This document shows positions 8,701-16,667 of a stretch of DNA of 64,000 nt, one piece after another. The stretch is from Nitrosomonas sp. sh817. GTDB taxonomy: Bacteria; Pseudomonadota; Gammaproteobacteria; Burkholderiales; Nitrosomonadaceae. The notes beneath the pieces were generated by a model. The model was given only the letters and a program-made list of their open reading frames with translations. It did not search any database and was not told the DNA's origin. The position numbers were made by a program, and so were the translations under genes. The stretch is from the NCBI RefSeq assembly GCF_030908545.1, contig NZ_CP133083.1:868001-932000 (forward strand), in the 5' to 3' direction. The first letter of the stretch is position 1. Every line of letters begins with the position of its first letter.

Positions 8701-10361
8701 AGAACATCGAGTAGAGTTTGATGTCCATATTCGATATTGCCGGACTGATTTTGATGCAGCACGCCAGTGCTTAAAAGCCGTTTGAAAATCTCATCCGATA
8801 CTTGGATCTGCATATGCGGAATATCGAGCCGCCGTGATTTCAACATTCGGTTTGCCATCTGTTCAATAGCTATCATGGCAGTTTCGCCCAGAGCTGCATC
8901 ACTCTGTACTATCGTTTCCAGATATTTCCGGCTCAGTGCTTGGCTTGTTGCAATATTGAAACCTCCGGCTTGTTGCGCAATATCTGCGAATATCGCAAGT
9001 TCCCGAGGATTTTGAAGTAGGTTCCGCGTGATTGTGTCGAGTGATGCTGGATCGACTCCAATTTTACTAACCAGTGGAGAGACTACGGTTTCCCAATCCA
9101 GCGGTGCATTGTTGACTGTTTGATCCCATTCTCGCTCGGAAAGGCGGCGGTCGTACTTCCGGTCAAATTCTCGGCAAGCAGCAATTACCGTTACGTTTGG
9201 GATGAGCAGCAGCTGATCTATCTGTGCGAGGAAAAAAGATAATACAGTATGCTCTCGAGATAGCGACAATACATCAAGCGAATCAATGATGACAATGGTA
9301 TGTCTGTAATCAGACATCCGTCCAACTTGACCAATCAAGTTACTCGGCAGGCCAAGCGAACTCCTTGCTTCCGGTGTTGTGCAATTAGCATATTCACGGG
9401 CTTGGATGAATAAGGTAGCCAAGTCCGAGCGCTTCTCAAGCTCTTCCTGCAAACTCAGAAGCACGCATGTCTTTCCAGAGCCGGGCGTTCCAGTAAGCAG
9501 AACCGAATGTTTTCTCGTTTCAATTGCATTGAGGAGCTCGCTGATAGCAGAGGCATATAGCTGGTTTCCAGCGATATCACGACGCCAGTCACGACCGACT
9601 GCGGAGGCATTAGCAAACGATTTTTGGATTTCTTGTTGCGATAAGGGTAGAACAAACGTTGCGCCTGATTTAACCAGAATATCGTGAAGATCGGTTTTGG
9701 TAAGTCGGTGCGTAAGCAGTGTTGAAGAATTTCCATTGTTTGTGACTCGAGCTCCGAGCGAATCGAGTCTCGTCCATAACGCATTGAATGCATCTTCTGC
9801 ATTTGAAACAAGATATGCCAGACGTTCCTTTAAAAGCTCTCGCATACGTTCGAACTTAGGGGACGTTTCGAAGGTTATTTGCTGGAGCAGATCGTAGGTG
9901 CTGATTCCATAGTCAGCTATAAGCTTGGCTAAATCTGTGTCGATTTTCTGATGATCTTTGGTCAGACTTTTTTGATATGCAGTTTTATTCGGCTGAGTAG
10001 TTGAGTGTTCACGTAGTTTTGCTAGAGCTCCAAAGCTTCCGCGTGTGTAGAAGATGACCTGCGATTTTGGGTTGTTAGCCACGAATTGTGCGGCTTTGGC
10101 CAATTCATCTCCAAGATCAGCAACAGACCATGGTTTAAAATCCGGTTGGTTCTTTTTGCACTGACAACAAATCGTGCTTTCATCTGAGAGGCCAATCACT
10201 ACATCGTCTACAGCTATCGGTTTTCCCTTGGCATCTAAAGACGTCGAGTCAACTTCAAGCCATTGGTATTTGTCGTTTGAAAGGATACTTAAAGCCCAAT
10301 CAAACGCGACCAAGGTTTGGTAAGCATCACCACGATTTGACCGAACACCTGCGAGACTCAA
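5796..10361 (-). CDS. Large STAND-type NTPase with Cap4/Mrr-like nuclease N-terminus; probable anti-phage protein
   Basis: A 1521-residue protein in three parts. Residues 1-110: RSNRGDAYQTLVAFDWAL, then VDDVVIGLSD (D52/D53) and CCQCKK (Q67-x-K69), the D...QxK pattern of the DUF4297/Cap4 dsDNA-endonuclease type of PD-(D/E)XK domain. Residues about 260-560: a P-loop NTPase with Walker A GTPGSGKT (291-298), Walker B TIVIIDSLD (355-363) and ACREFDRKYDRRL. Residues about 600-1500: Leu/Trp-rich helical sequence suggesting a solenoid sensor. This order matches Avs-like (antiviral STAND) proteins, which sense phage proteins and then cut DNA; that function is inferred. The start is TTG at 10361 with AAGGA 6 bases upstream. 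Codon and base use look AT-richer than greB and dinB on either side, suggesting acquisition. No partner gene is adjacent on the same strand. Confidence 0.78.
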   Translation of the reverse strand: MSLAGVRSNRGDAYQTLVAFDWALSILSNDKYQWLEVDSTSLDAKGKPIAVDDVVIGLSDESTICCQCKKNQPDFKPWSVADLGDELAKAAQFVANNPKSQVIFYTRGSFGALAKLREHSTTQPNKTAYQKSLTKDHQKIDTDLAKLIADYGISTYDLLQQITFETSPKFERMRELLKERLAYLVSNAEDAFNALWTRLDSLGARVTNNGNSSTLLTHRLTKTDLHDILVKSGATFVLPLSQQEIQKSFANASAVGRDWRRDIAGNQLYASAISELLNAIETRKHSVLLTGTPGSGKTCVLLSLQEELEKRSDLATLFIQAREYANCTTPEARSSLGLPSNLIGQVGRMSDYRHTIVIIDSLDVLSLSREHTVLSFFLAQIDQLLLIPNVTVIAACREFDRKYDRRLSEREWDQTVNNAPLDWETVVSPLVSKIGVDPASLDTITRNLLQNPRELAIFADIAQQAGGFNIATSQALSRKYLETIVQSDAALGETAMIAIEQMANRMLKSRRLDIPHMQIQVSDEIFKRLLSTGVLHQNQSGNIEYGHQTLLDVLVVSGAERDQLTLKSFIEKLPAVPFVRPTIRAYVAYLAAGDRLSFRRQLRAVFDSNAAFHIRRLVAESLAEQIPQDEDWSLIQHLRRQHRELFNSLYEHGHAIEWHHFWLKFLVPLITQEHDSQSLIAHVNRIASWKKADPKGVLSFWLNALKYDWVEHNRIAQNIAFELRDIDSDAGINTGQLLEKLLTLPHQEIDFLGDAIVRHIDTGGANDALLWRYIAGDIKEEDLLKYHFGHKLKCGLNEFASKDFLCQRMLQSEYLLDLAIASIEQWSCILNKRYHNNRDWYDNFLRHTSYGSIHSRHDTSHAFEETMLFQAIENAIIHHANEHTGWWINHRAQLCRSHEGALRYFAILALTHSPERNVAEIGTLILDKKMLESNLRYELGNLLNASFVYLNECTQDSVLSLILTLGGDENIEENLWILRTRVELISAIPAYLRSPEAQMTLIDWERKSSPFTRQPYVDSRSGRIAAPFSYERFLCSTDEAVLKILSHYTKEGRNDWERDFLIGGAKQVEWQLSEASSRSPTRFIHLLIDHWIDIPDRFKDDILNGVATYLAQRYGNPHFDTSQWIPIEIPDPSVLARLILDEIERHPSYWHHCRAAAKALEASANVIENEHDATRLLFIAIGFANCQESGFDNDEKNLIHIGINMIRGDIAAAVMIIATRWAEKHRLFPDLLEPTLKRFARDPHPAVRALILQRLPYFQSLLPELGWEIFHLILENSNEHLWKIAEPCLYYAYHNRFNEVSRILERIVSVSTGETLETWGRISALAALSEHINLHEFVTQLRRLGSTDAWKGAASVWSNNENVTQHPEQCFFGIQAGLKEAGNIASTVAEKVSTLFGKHQPLVPISPDIFDKYLSIIERDQSNGHFHFNNIESWLNAASQLRPDDTLDSAEKLAAFIRSTKHPIYSFGALSQLLTRLFREAEEREESDTGTMLRRVISLQDSFLVIGINGLQEWLRDAERP

Positions 10362-10394
10362 ATTGTTTCCTTACAGTAAAAAAAGTGAATGGTT

Positions 10395-10799
10395 TTAAAG
10401 AATCTCGCCATCGATATATAACCACAACCCATCTTCCCGCACAAACCGGCTGATTTCGTGCAAGCGATGCGCGCGGCCGTTGATTTTGTAACGCGCGAAG
10501 AATTCCACGATGGCTTGATCTGAAGCGGTTTGCTCATGCCGCTTGACAGTCAGTCCGAGCCATTGCTGCGCCGGTTGTCCGGTCAGTTCCAGCGTTGCCG
10601 GGCGTGTGTCCGGGTGCCAGGTGGCCAGCAGATAGTCTTCGCGCTTCAGCGTGTACGCGGTGTAGCGAGAGCGCATCAGGTTTTCCGCCGTAGGTGCGGT
10701 TTCGCCTTGATCCAGATAACGGCCGCAGCAGTTTTCGTACGGCTTCGCACTGCCGCACGGGCAGGGCGATGTTTTCAAATGGGTAGTCGGGGTATTCAT
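10395..10799 (-). CDS. ychJ: YchJ family protein (UPF0225) with SEC-C zinc motif
   Basis: Small protein of 134 residues. The N-terminal SEC-C metal-binding motif CPCGSAKPYENCCG lies at about residues 13-26, followed by the family sequence LMRSRYTAYTLKREDYLLATWHP and the C-terminal IVEFFARYKINGRAHRLHE and SRFVREDGLWLYIDG. The molecular role is unknown; SEC-C motifs bind zinc. The ATG at 10799 is chosen because it begins just before the zinc motif as in homologues and avoids overlap with divergent dinB; the frame is open to 10904 but no start has a good ribosome site. Start-to-start distance to dinB is 44 bases, so the two promoters must overlap. Confidence 0.85.
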   Translation of the reverse strand: MNTPTTHLKTSPCPCGSAKPYENCCGRYLDQGETAPTAENLMRSRYTAYTLKREDYLLATWHPDTRPATLELTGQPAQQWLGLTVKRHEQTASDQAIVEFFARYKINGRAHRLHEISRFVREDGLWLYIDGEIL

Positions 10800-10842
10800 A
10801 TACAATGCCGTTTGTTTGTCCGCGTAATGTAACACAGCCCGC

Positions 10843-12024
10843 ATGATCATCGCTCCGACCGGATCTGCCAATGCTCCGCCGCGCCGTATTGCGCACCTCG
10901 ACATGGATGCTTTTTACGCGTCAGTCGAATTGCTGCGCTATCCGGAATTGCGCGGCTTGCCGGTGGTGATTGCCGGGCGGGATGAGCATCAGCCGGTGGT
11001 TCAGGCCGATGGCCGGCGGCATTTTTTCCGTTTGCGCGATTATGCCGGGCGCGGCGTTATTACCACTGCAACGTATGAAGCGCGGGCACTGGGCGTGCAT
11101 TCCGCGATGGGCGTGATGAAAGCCGCAAAACTGGCGCCGGATGCGATTCTGCTGCCGGTCGATTTTGCCGCTTACCGGCATTATTCGCGGTTATTCAAGG
11201 CAGCGGTTGCCGGCATTGTCACGAAAATTGAGGATTCCGGCATCGATGAAATCTATCTGGATCTTAGCGATCTGCCGGATGAAACGCGTGCGTTGGCCAC
11301 GCGGCTCAAGCAAGCGGTCAAGGATGCAACCGGGCTTTCTTGTTCGATCGGTATCGCGCCGAACAAATTGCTGGCAAAAATTTGCTCGGATCTGGAAAAA
11401 CCGGATGGTTTGACTATACTCACGATGGCGGATGTTCCGGGACGGATCTGGCCGCTTTCCGTTAGAAAAATCAATGGTATCGGCCCGAAGGCTGCGGAAA
11501 AACTGGCATCGCTGGGTATCACCACGATTGCCGGGTTGGCGCAAACTGGTTTAGGTTTGCTGCGCCACCATTTCGGACGCAGTTATTCGGTCTGGTTGTA
11601 CGAAGTATCGCGCGGCATCGACCATCGTCCGGTGATTGTGGATGCGGAGCCTAAGTCGATGAGCCGCGAGACGACATTTGAGCGCGATCTGGACGCGCGG
11701 CTGGACCGGCAAGTCTTGTCGGCGGCGTTTACCGCGCTGTGCGAGCAAGTGGCTGGTGATTTGCAGCGCAAAGGCTACGCCGGGCGCACCATCAGCATTA
11801 AATTACGGTTTGAGAATTTTCAGACGGTGACGCGCGATCTTTCCTTAGCCGAGCCTACCGCCGACGCGGTGCGTATCCGCCGCGCCGCAGGGGAATGTTT
11901 GCGGCGGGTGCAACTGGTTAGGAAAATCCGGTTACTGGGTGTAAAAGTCAGCACGTTATGCGCGGCTTCTTCAACTTCCGCCGCCGGTGCATGCCGCCAA
12001 AGGGAATTGCCGTTGACACCCTGA
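10843..12024 (+). CDS. dinB: Y-family DNA polymerase IV
   Basis: Translesion polymerase. Catalytic acidic residues: D20 and D22 in HLDMDAFYASVE and D135/E136 in GIDEIYLDLS (usually SIDEAYLD). SIGIAPNKLLAKICSDLEKP and the helix-hairpin-helix KINGIGPKAAEKLASLGI follow, then the little-finger domain with MSRETTFERDL. The protein ends QRELPLTP, a QxxLPL beta-clamp binding motif at residues 386-391. Length is 393, longer than E. coli DinB (351). Part of the excess is an insertion of about 20-25 residues at positions 45-69 (DEHQPVVQADGRRHFFRLRD) before GVITTATYEAR. It is divergent from ychJ. Confidence 0.92.
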   Translation: MIIAPTGSANAPPRRIAHLDMDAFYASVELLRYPELRGLPVVIAGRDEHQPVVQADGRRHFFRLRDYAGRGVITTATYEARALGVHSAMGVMKAAKLAPDAILLPVDFAAYRHYSRLFKAAVAGIVTKIEDSGIDEIYLDLSDLPDETRALATRLKQAVKDATGLSCSIGIAPNKLLAKICSDLEKPDGLTILTMADVPGRIWPLSVRKINGIGPKAAEKLASLGITTIAGLAQTGLGLLRHHFGRSYSVWLYEVSRGIDHRPVIVDAEPKSMSRETTFERDLDARLDRQVLSAAFTALCEQVAGDLQRKGYAGRTISIKLRFENFQTVTRDLSLAEPTADAVRIRRAAGECLRRVQLVRKIRLLGVKVSTLCAASSTSAAGACRQRELPLTP

Positions 12025-12206
12025 ATGCTGCACGGTGTCCGCGGGTATATCCCTAAACTTCAATCAGAACCCGATAAACCCGGTTATTACACGTTAAAAA
12101 TTCCTACAGCTTCTTATACACTTGCGACAATGACAAACGTGGGTGCAACGTTCGCGGATTGTCTGCAATCGTGTAAAACAAGAAAAATTTCAGAAGGAAA
12201 TGATGA

Positions 12207-12872
12207 ATGGTTGATCGGACAAATCTTTACCGGATAGCACCTTTCGCTGCGTATGTTTTTTTCATGATCCTGGAGGATGTGCTCTTGAAGTTTGGCTGGG
12301 AAGCCAACGACTTGCGCTGGCTTTATGCGGTGAAAATAACCGCCGTGGTTGCATTGTTGTGGGCCATGCGTAGCGCGTACAGTGAATTGCGCTGGCCCAG
12401 CGCCGCTGGTTTCCGCACTTGGGTTGCTGCGATTATTGCCGGTATCGTGGTGTTTGTTGCTTGGATCAACATGACGGCGGATTGGATGGTGATGGGGGAA
12501 TCGGTCGGTTTTGATCCGCGCAATGAGGATGAAATCGATTGGATTTTTGTCGCCGTGCGGATTGCCGGTGCGGCTCTGGTAGTGCCGGTGATGGAGGAGC
12601 TTTTTTGGCGCTCGTTTCTGATGCGGTGGATTCATCATCCCAATTTTTTGAGCGTGAATCCTGCTCAAGTTGGTATCAAAGCGTTGACCATCGCCGCAGT
12701 ATTGTTTGCACTTGCGCACAGTTTGTGGTTTGCCGGCCTGTTCGCCGGATTTGTCTACAGTTTGCTGTATATGCGGAGCGGGACGCTATGGTCGCCGATC
12801 TTGGCGCATGCCGTGACCAACGGCATACTGGGAGTCTGGATCGTTGCTACCGGGAATTGGGGATTTTGGTAA
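12207..12872 (+). CDS. CAAX prenyl protease-related membrane protein of the PEP-CTERM-associated type
   Basis: Integral membrane protein of 221 residues with about six to seven hydrophobic segments and the CPBP/Abi metalloprotease motifs: E130-E131-x3-R135 in MEELFWRSFLMR, H171 in FALAHSLW, and H201 in LAHAVTN. The overall sequence resembles the CAAX-protease-related family found in PEP-CTERM/exosortase organisms, which suits the two PEP-CTERM proteins in this window. Its substrate is unknown. The ATG at 12207 has AGAAGGAAA about 9 bases upstream. A short open frame at 12025-12237 overlaps this start and is not believed. It converges with the PilZ gene. Confidence 0.82.
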   Translation: MVDRTNLYRIAPFAAYVFFMILEDVLLKFGWEANDLRWLYAVKITAVVALLWAMRSAYSELRWPSAAGFRTWVAAIIAGIVVFVAWINMTADWMVMGESVGFDPRNEDEIDWIFVAVRIAGAALVVPVMEELFWRSFLMRWIHHPNFLSVNPAQVGIKALTIAAVLFALAHSLWFAGLFAGFVYSLLYMRSGTLWSPILAHAVTNGILGVWIVATGNWGFW

Positions 12873-12876
12873 AAGC

Positions 12877-12905
12877 GATCGAAGGTGAGAAACTCACCAT
12901 CGATC
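12877..12905. terminator. Hairpin between convergent CAAX-protease and PilZ genes
   Basis: Near-perfect inverted repeat: GATCGA-A-GGTGAG, 3-base loop, CTCACC-A-TCGATC (two 6-bp stems around one A/A mismatch). It overlaps the last bases of the PilZ stop codon. There is no T run on either side, so termination is inferred from position only. Confidence 0.4.
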
Positions 12906-13788
12906 AGATAACGTTCTCAGGGTGTTCGACAATCTCTTGATAGATCATGTGATGTAATGTAAACACCTGATCCGGCTTGATGTCGGAGAATTCGACGCCG
13001 GTGCTGATGGTTTTCTGATTGTTTTTGGTTATTTGCTTGGCGGAACGGATAACCGCTTTGATCGATAAATGCAACTCTCTATCGAGAATGGTGACGTTAA
13101 ACGATAAAGTGACGGTTGAACCGAGCGTCCCTAAAGGCAGTTTCGAGCTGATTCCGGCGCCGCAAATGCTCAGATCGGTAATGGCGATCGGAATGGCTTT
13201 TTCGGCAACTGTTGCATTCATATGACATTTAATTCTTCGCGATTTCCGGATGCTCTGGCCTTGGACGACCTTAGGAAACGACAGGTGTAGATATTTGAAC
13301 GGGGTTTTGATCACTTTGTCGACAAAGGCCGAGAACTTATAAGCATACTGACCCGTAACCAAGCGAATATTCAGTTGATCCCCTTCGATTAACGGATCTC
13401 CGACGATCTGATCGGTGACCGGCATGGTGACGATCAAAGTGTTGTTCGGTACATAACCGATCATTGATACCGAGTATGAGTTCTCCGAGAGTTCGCACGA
13501 TTTTCTTAATTTTGAATAAGCCGCCAAGGTGAGATACATTTTTTGTCCCACTTTGATTTGCATATCTTCAAAGCCGATCTGATCCAGTACTTTCTTGTCG
13601 GCTTCGGCTTGCTGCGATGCTGTCGCTTGCATGCGGAAAACCGATAATTCTTCCAATTCTTTAAGCTCATCCGCAGTTTTGATGACATAGCCGCGTTTTT
13701 GTATCGGTTTTTGCGACTCATCGAACAAATCCCACGGTAACGGTTGTCCTACAGTTAAATCGGAAGTTTGGATCGGTATCATGTTCAT
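12904..13788 (-). CDS. PilZ domain protein, YcgR-like
   Basis: 294-residue c-di-GMP receptor candidate. The N-terminal two thirds resemble the YcgR-N domain (DPLIEGDQLNIRLVTGQYAYKFSAF, FKYLHLSFPKVVQ). The PilZ domain starts at RKSRRIKCHMNATV (the RxxxR c-di-GMP-binding motif) and continues with ITDLSICGAGISS, the D/NxSxxG motif. YcgR proteins slow flagella when bound to c-di-GMP; here no flagellar genes are adjacent, although cheY/cheZ lie at 50 kb. Two GGDEF proteins elsewhere in the window (19.5 and 43.0 kb) could supply the ligand. The start ATG at 13788 is followed by a second in-frame ATG two codons later (MNM). Confidence 0.85.
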   Translation of the reverse strand: MNMIPIQTSDLTVGQPLPWDLFDESQKPIQKRGYVIKTADELKELEELSVFRMQATASQQAEADKKVLDQIGFEDMQIKVGQKMYLTLAAYSKLRKSCELSENSYSVSMIGYVPNNTLIVTMPVTDQIVGDPLIEGDQLNIRLVTGQYAYKFSAFVDKVIKTPFKYLHLSFPKVVQGQSIRKSRRIKCHMNATVAEKAIPIAITDLSICGAGISSKLPLGTLGSTVTLSFNVTILDRELHLSIKAVIRSAKQITKNNQKTISTGVEFSDIKPDQVFTLHHMIYQEIVEHPENVI

Positions 13789-14178
13789 GGCTTAATTATT
13801 ATTAATTATCAAAGAATTAATCAACTTAATATTGAGTTCTCATTTATTATAAAAGTGCTTTTCCATCTTCTTACAAGCACTGCTCCGTTTTTTACGGTGC
13901 CAGTTCGCGGAAACTTTAGTGATATGCGTTTGAAGCATTGCTTGCTGGTGGTGATTTAAAAATCTCCGGGTGATTTAAAAGTTGAGAAAAATCCGGCTGC
14001 GGTGATTGTTTCGAGCGAGATGATGGTGTGTTGTAATTTATATCAACCAGTTATTTCATTTCGCGTATTTGCGTTGACCCTTAACATAATTCAATGTTAG
14101 AGTTCTTACCATGCAGTTATCAGGGTCTTTGTTTTCAACGTATCTGCATCTTTTTTCACAATCTTTCTGGGGGGAGTA
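13789..14178. other. Intergenic region upstream of PilZ gene and BBP2 porin
   Basis: 390 AT-rich bases between divergent genes, so it should hold promoters for both. A 12-base direct repeat, GGTGATTTAAAA, occurs at 13950-13961 and 13969-13980, 19 bases apart, which would suit a regulator binding near the same helix face. No convincing coding sequence was seen. Confidence 0.5.
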
Positions 14179-15576
14179 ATGGAATATAAAACAAAATATA
14201 AGTGCCAGATGATCCATACCGTGGCTGGAGGATTGCTGCTGCTCGGTATGAGTTCGTCTGGTGTCTATGCGAATAGCGCGATGAGCAGCAACGAGCTAAG
14301 CAGCAATCCTTTTGTGAGAGCAATCAAGAACAGCGGTATTGAATTCGGCGGCTGGGTACAAGGCGGCGCAACGTATAACCCGAGCCAGACCCATGGTTTC
14401 AATGGACCTGTTACTTTTTCGGATCAGGCGAACCGGTTTCAATTGAATCAGTTGAATTTCTTCATAGAGCGGGGTGTAAAAACTGAAGGCAAGGGCTGGG
14501 ATATTGGTTTTCGCGCCGACTTCTTGTTTGGCACTGATGCTATCTTTACACAGGCTTATGGTAATCCGGCCTTTGATGTTAACAACGGTAGACCGTTGGC
14601 GGATCGCGGCAACTGGGACTTGGAAATCTGTTGTAATTCCAGCCGTACCTACGGCATTGCAATTCCTCAAGCCTTTGCGGAAATATACGCGCCGGTAGGA
14701 AATGGTTTAAATGTTAAAGTGGGCCATTTCTATACACCGATCGGTTATGAATCCGTTCCTGCTCCGAATAACTTCTTCTATTCCCATGCTTATACCATGC
14801 AGTATGGCGAACCCTTCACGCATACCGGTGTATTGGGTAATTACAATGTCAATAAAAATATCGTAGCAATGTTCGGTACCATCGGCGGCAGCGGAACCGG
14901 CGGATGGGATGGAAATTTCGACAAGCAAATGGAAAACTGGGGCGGTATCGGTGGCGTTACCTGGAACAGTAATGACAATAAAACCTCATTTAATGTCAGC
15001 GGTACCGGCAGCACGACTTCCACCCGTAACAGTAGTTTCTGGGGGATGTACAGTATCGTTTTGCAACACAAATTCACCGATAGAACCCATTTAGTCCTGC
15101 AACATGATCATGGTTTCGCGGATAACGTAATGTTATTTAATAACGTCTATTCCGGTGTTGTCAAAGACGCCGAATGGTATGGCGTTAACTCGCATTTTTA
15201 CTATGATGTGACACCCAATGTTTCAGTCGGTGTCCGTGCCGAGTGGTTTCGTGATCGCGATGGCTTCCGGGTATTCGCGCCAGGCCGGGTGACGGCGGCG
15301 ACCAATCATTTGGGAACCAGTTACGCCAGTAACATCGGTTTGCTCGGTACCAGCACGCCCGCCGATTATTATGCCGTAACCATCGGTGCAAACTGGAAAG
15401 CGGCAAAAACCTTGAATGTGCCTTGGAAAGGCCTGAAGAACTTCAATCTGCGCCCGAATATCCGCTATGACCGCGTAGATGCATTGCACGAATCATTGCA
15501 GACTTCCGCTTACCGTCCATTCGGCGGTAATAAGGATCAGATACTCTTCTCATTGGATGCTGTTTTACCTTTCTAA
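14179..15576 (+). CDS. Outer-membrane beta-barrel porin (BBP2/DUF1597-like)
   Basis: 465-residue precursor. The signal peptide has a charged start (MEYKTKYKCQ), a hydrophobic core (TVAGGLLLLGMSSSG) and a cleavage site near VYANS (residue 32). The mature part alternates polar and aromatic residues in beta strands and ends LDAVLPF with C-terminal Phe, the outer-membrane assembly signal. Segments such as GWVQGGATYNPSQ, FFIERGVKTEGKGWDIGFRA, GHFYTPIGYESVPAPNNFF and TGVLGNYNVNK match the OmpL-like beta-barrel porin-2 family. Substrate unknown. A strong GGGGGGAG ribosome site precedes the ATG, suggesting high expression. It is monocistronic, ending at the bidirectional terminator at 15607. Confidence 0.85.
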   Translation: MEYKTKYKCQMIHTVAGGLLLLGMSSSGVYANSAMSSNELSSNPFVRAIKNSGIEFGGWVQGGATYNPSQTHGFNGPVTFSDQANRFQLNQLNFFIERGVKTEGKGWDIGFRADFLFGTDAIFTQAYGNPAFDVNNGRPLADRGNWDLEICCNSSRTYGIAIPQAFAEIYAPVGNGLNVKVGHFYTPIGYESVPAPNNFFYSHAYTMQYGEPFTHTGVLGNYNVNKNIVAMFGTIGGSGTGGWDGNFDKQMENWGGIGGVTWNSNDNKTSFNVSGTGSTTSTRNSSFWGMYSIVLQHKFTDRTHLVLQHDHGFADNVMLFNNVYSGVVKDAEWYGVNSHFYYDVTPNVSVGVRAEWFRDRDGFRVFAPGRVTAATNHLGTSYASNIGLLGTSTPADYYAVTIGANWKAAKTLNVPWKGLKNFNLRPNIRYDRVDALHESLQTSAYRPFGGNKDQILFSLDAVLPF

Positions 15577-15606
15577 GCATTGAAGATTTGAGTTGTTATG
15601 GAATAT

Positions 15607-15634
15607 AAAAAATGCGCCCTAAGGCGCATTTTTT
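15607..15634. terminator. Bidirectional Rho-independent terminator
   Basis: Perfect 12-bp stem, AAAAAATGCGCC / GGCGCATTTTTT, with a CTAA loop. The A and T runs give a T tail in both directions, serving the convergent porin (plus) and rluD (minus) genes. Confidence 0.92.
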
Positions 15635-15644
15635 ATGGACAAAT

Positions 15645-16667
15645 TTAAATTTCTGTAATTTGGCGTAAGGCTTGCAGCAACGCAACGATGTCCAGCGGAA
15701 CAGACGCTTCCCAGTGACAGATTTGTCCGGTACACGGGTGCGTCAGCGTCAATCTTTGCGCATGCAGCGCTTGCCGTGGAAAATTCGCGAGTAACTGACC
15801 TACTGCCGATCCGGTCTTTTTGATCAGGTTTCCGCCATAAACCGGATCACCCACTAATGCGTGTCCGATGGTATTCATATGAACCCGGATTTGATGCGTC
15901 CGTCCGGTTTCAAGGCTGCATTGCAACAGCGTGCATGCCTCGAAAGTTTCGATCACTTGGTAATGCGTTCGCGCCGGTTTGCCCGTCGCCGTGACCGCCA
16001 TTTTGGTGCGCTGTGTCGGATGACGGCCGATGGGTGCATCGACATGACCGGCTTGCTGGACTTGTCCAACTACCAATGCCAGATAATCACGTTTCACAGT
16101 TCTTTGTTGTAACTGCCGCACGAGGCTTGTTTGCGCTTCCAAGGTTTTCGCAACAACCAATAGGCCGGTGGTATTTTTATCCAGGCGATGCACAATCCCG
16201 GCCCGAGGAACATGCTCCAATTGCGGCGCATGGTGCAGTAAGGCATTGAGCATGGTTCCGTGCCAGTTGCCATTTCCCGGATGTGTGACCAATCCGGCCG
16301 GTTTGTCGATGACGATCAATGTGTCGTCTTCATAAATCACATCCAGATCGATGTTCTCGGGTTTGAATGCCGTTTCATGGGTGATCTCGTGCGGCAAGAT
16401 CCTTACACGCTCATTTCCCCAGACTTTGTGTTTCGGTGTGGTAGCTTGTTCATCGAGCGTCACGCGACTTCCGGCAATCCAGGTTTGTATACGGCTGCGC
16501 GACCATTGCGGTAATAATTTTGCTAATGCAAGATCCAACCGCAAACCGGCGTAGTCGGCAGGAATGATGAGATCAAGCGCGGCACAATCCGGATCGCTGT
16601 GTGTGAGCGGCCCCGGCTTTGCGCTATAATCCGCGGATTGATCATTGCTATTAATGGAACTTGTCAT
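15645..16667 (-). CDS. rluD: Ribosomal large-subunit pseudouridine synthase D
   Basis: Pseudouridylates helix 69 of 23S rRNA in the RluD family. An N-terminal S4 RNA-binding domain (LRLDLALAKLLPQWSRSRIQTWI) is followed by the catalytic domain with RAGIVHRLDKNTTGLLVVAK, whose Asp is the nucleophile, and TGRTHQIRVHM. Start ATG at 16667: the complement of this codon shares bases with the ATG of bamD on the other strand, so CATG at 16665-16668 starts both genes. The frame is open further upstream (to 16733), but that would overlap bamD, and an N-terminal tail of about 30 polar residues already precedes the S4 domain. The ribosome site is weak. Confidence 0.92.
   Translation of the reverse strand: MTSSINSNDQSADYSAKPGPLTHSDPDCAALDLIIPADYAGLRLDLALAKLLPQWSRSRIQTWIAGSRVTLDEQATTPKHKVWGNERVRILPHEITHETAFKPENIDLDVIYEDDTLIVIDKPAGLVTHPGNGNWHGTMLNALLHHAPQLEHVPRAGIVHRLDKNTTGLLVVAKTLEAQTSLVRQLQQRTVKRDYLALVVGQVQQAGHVDAPIGRHPTQRTKMAVTATGKPARTHYQVIETFEACTLLQCSLETGRTHQIRVHMNTIGHALVGDPVYGGNLIKKTGSAVGQLLANFPRQALHAQRLTLTHPCTGQICHWEASVPLDIVALLQALRQITEI

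Noticed and set aside
6687..9897. Several plus-strand frames of 60-100 codons inside the STAND NTPase gene
   Set aside because: Antisense shadows without domains; the minus strand is one open frame with clear motifs.
12025..12237. 70-codon open frame between dinB and the CAAX-type gene
   Set aside because: It begins right after the dinB stop, overlaps the next gene, and shows no domain or ribosome site.
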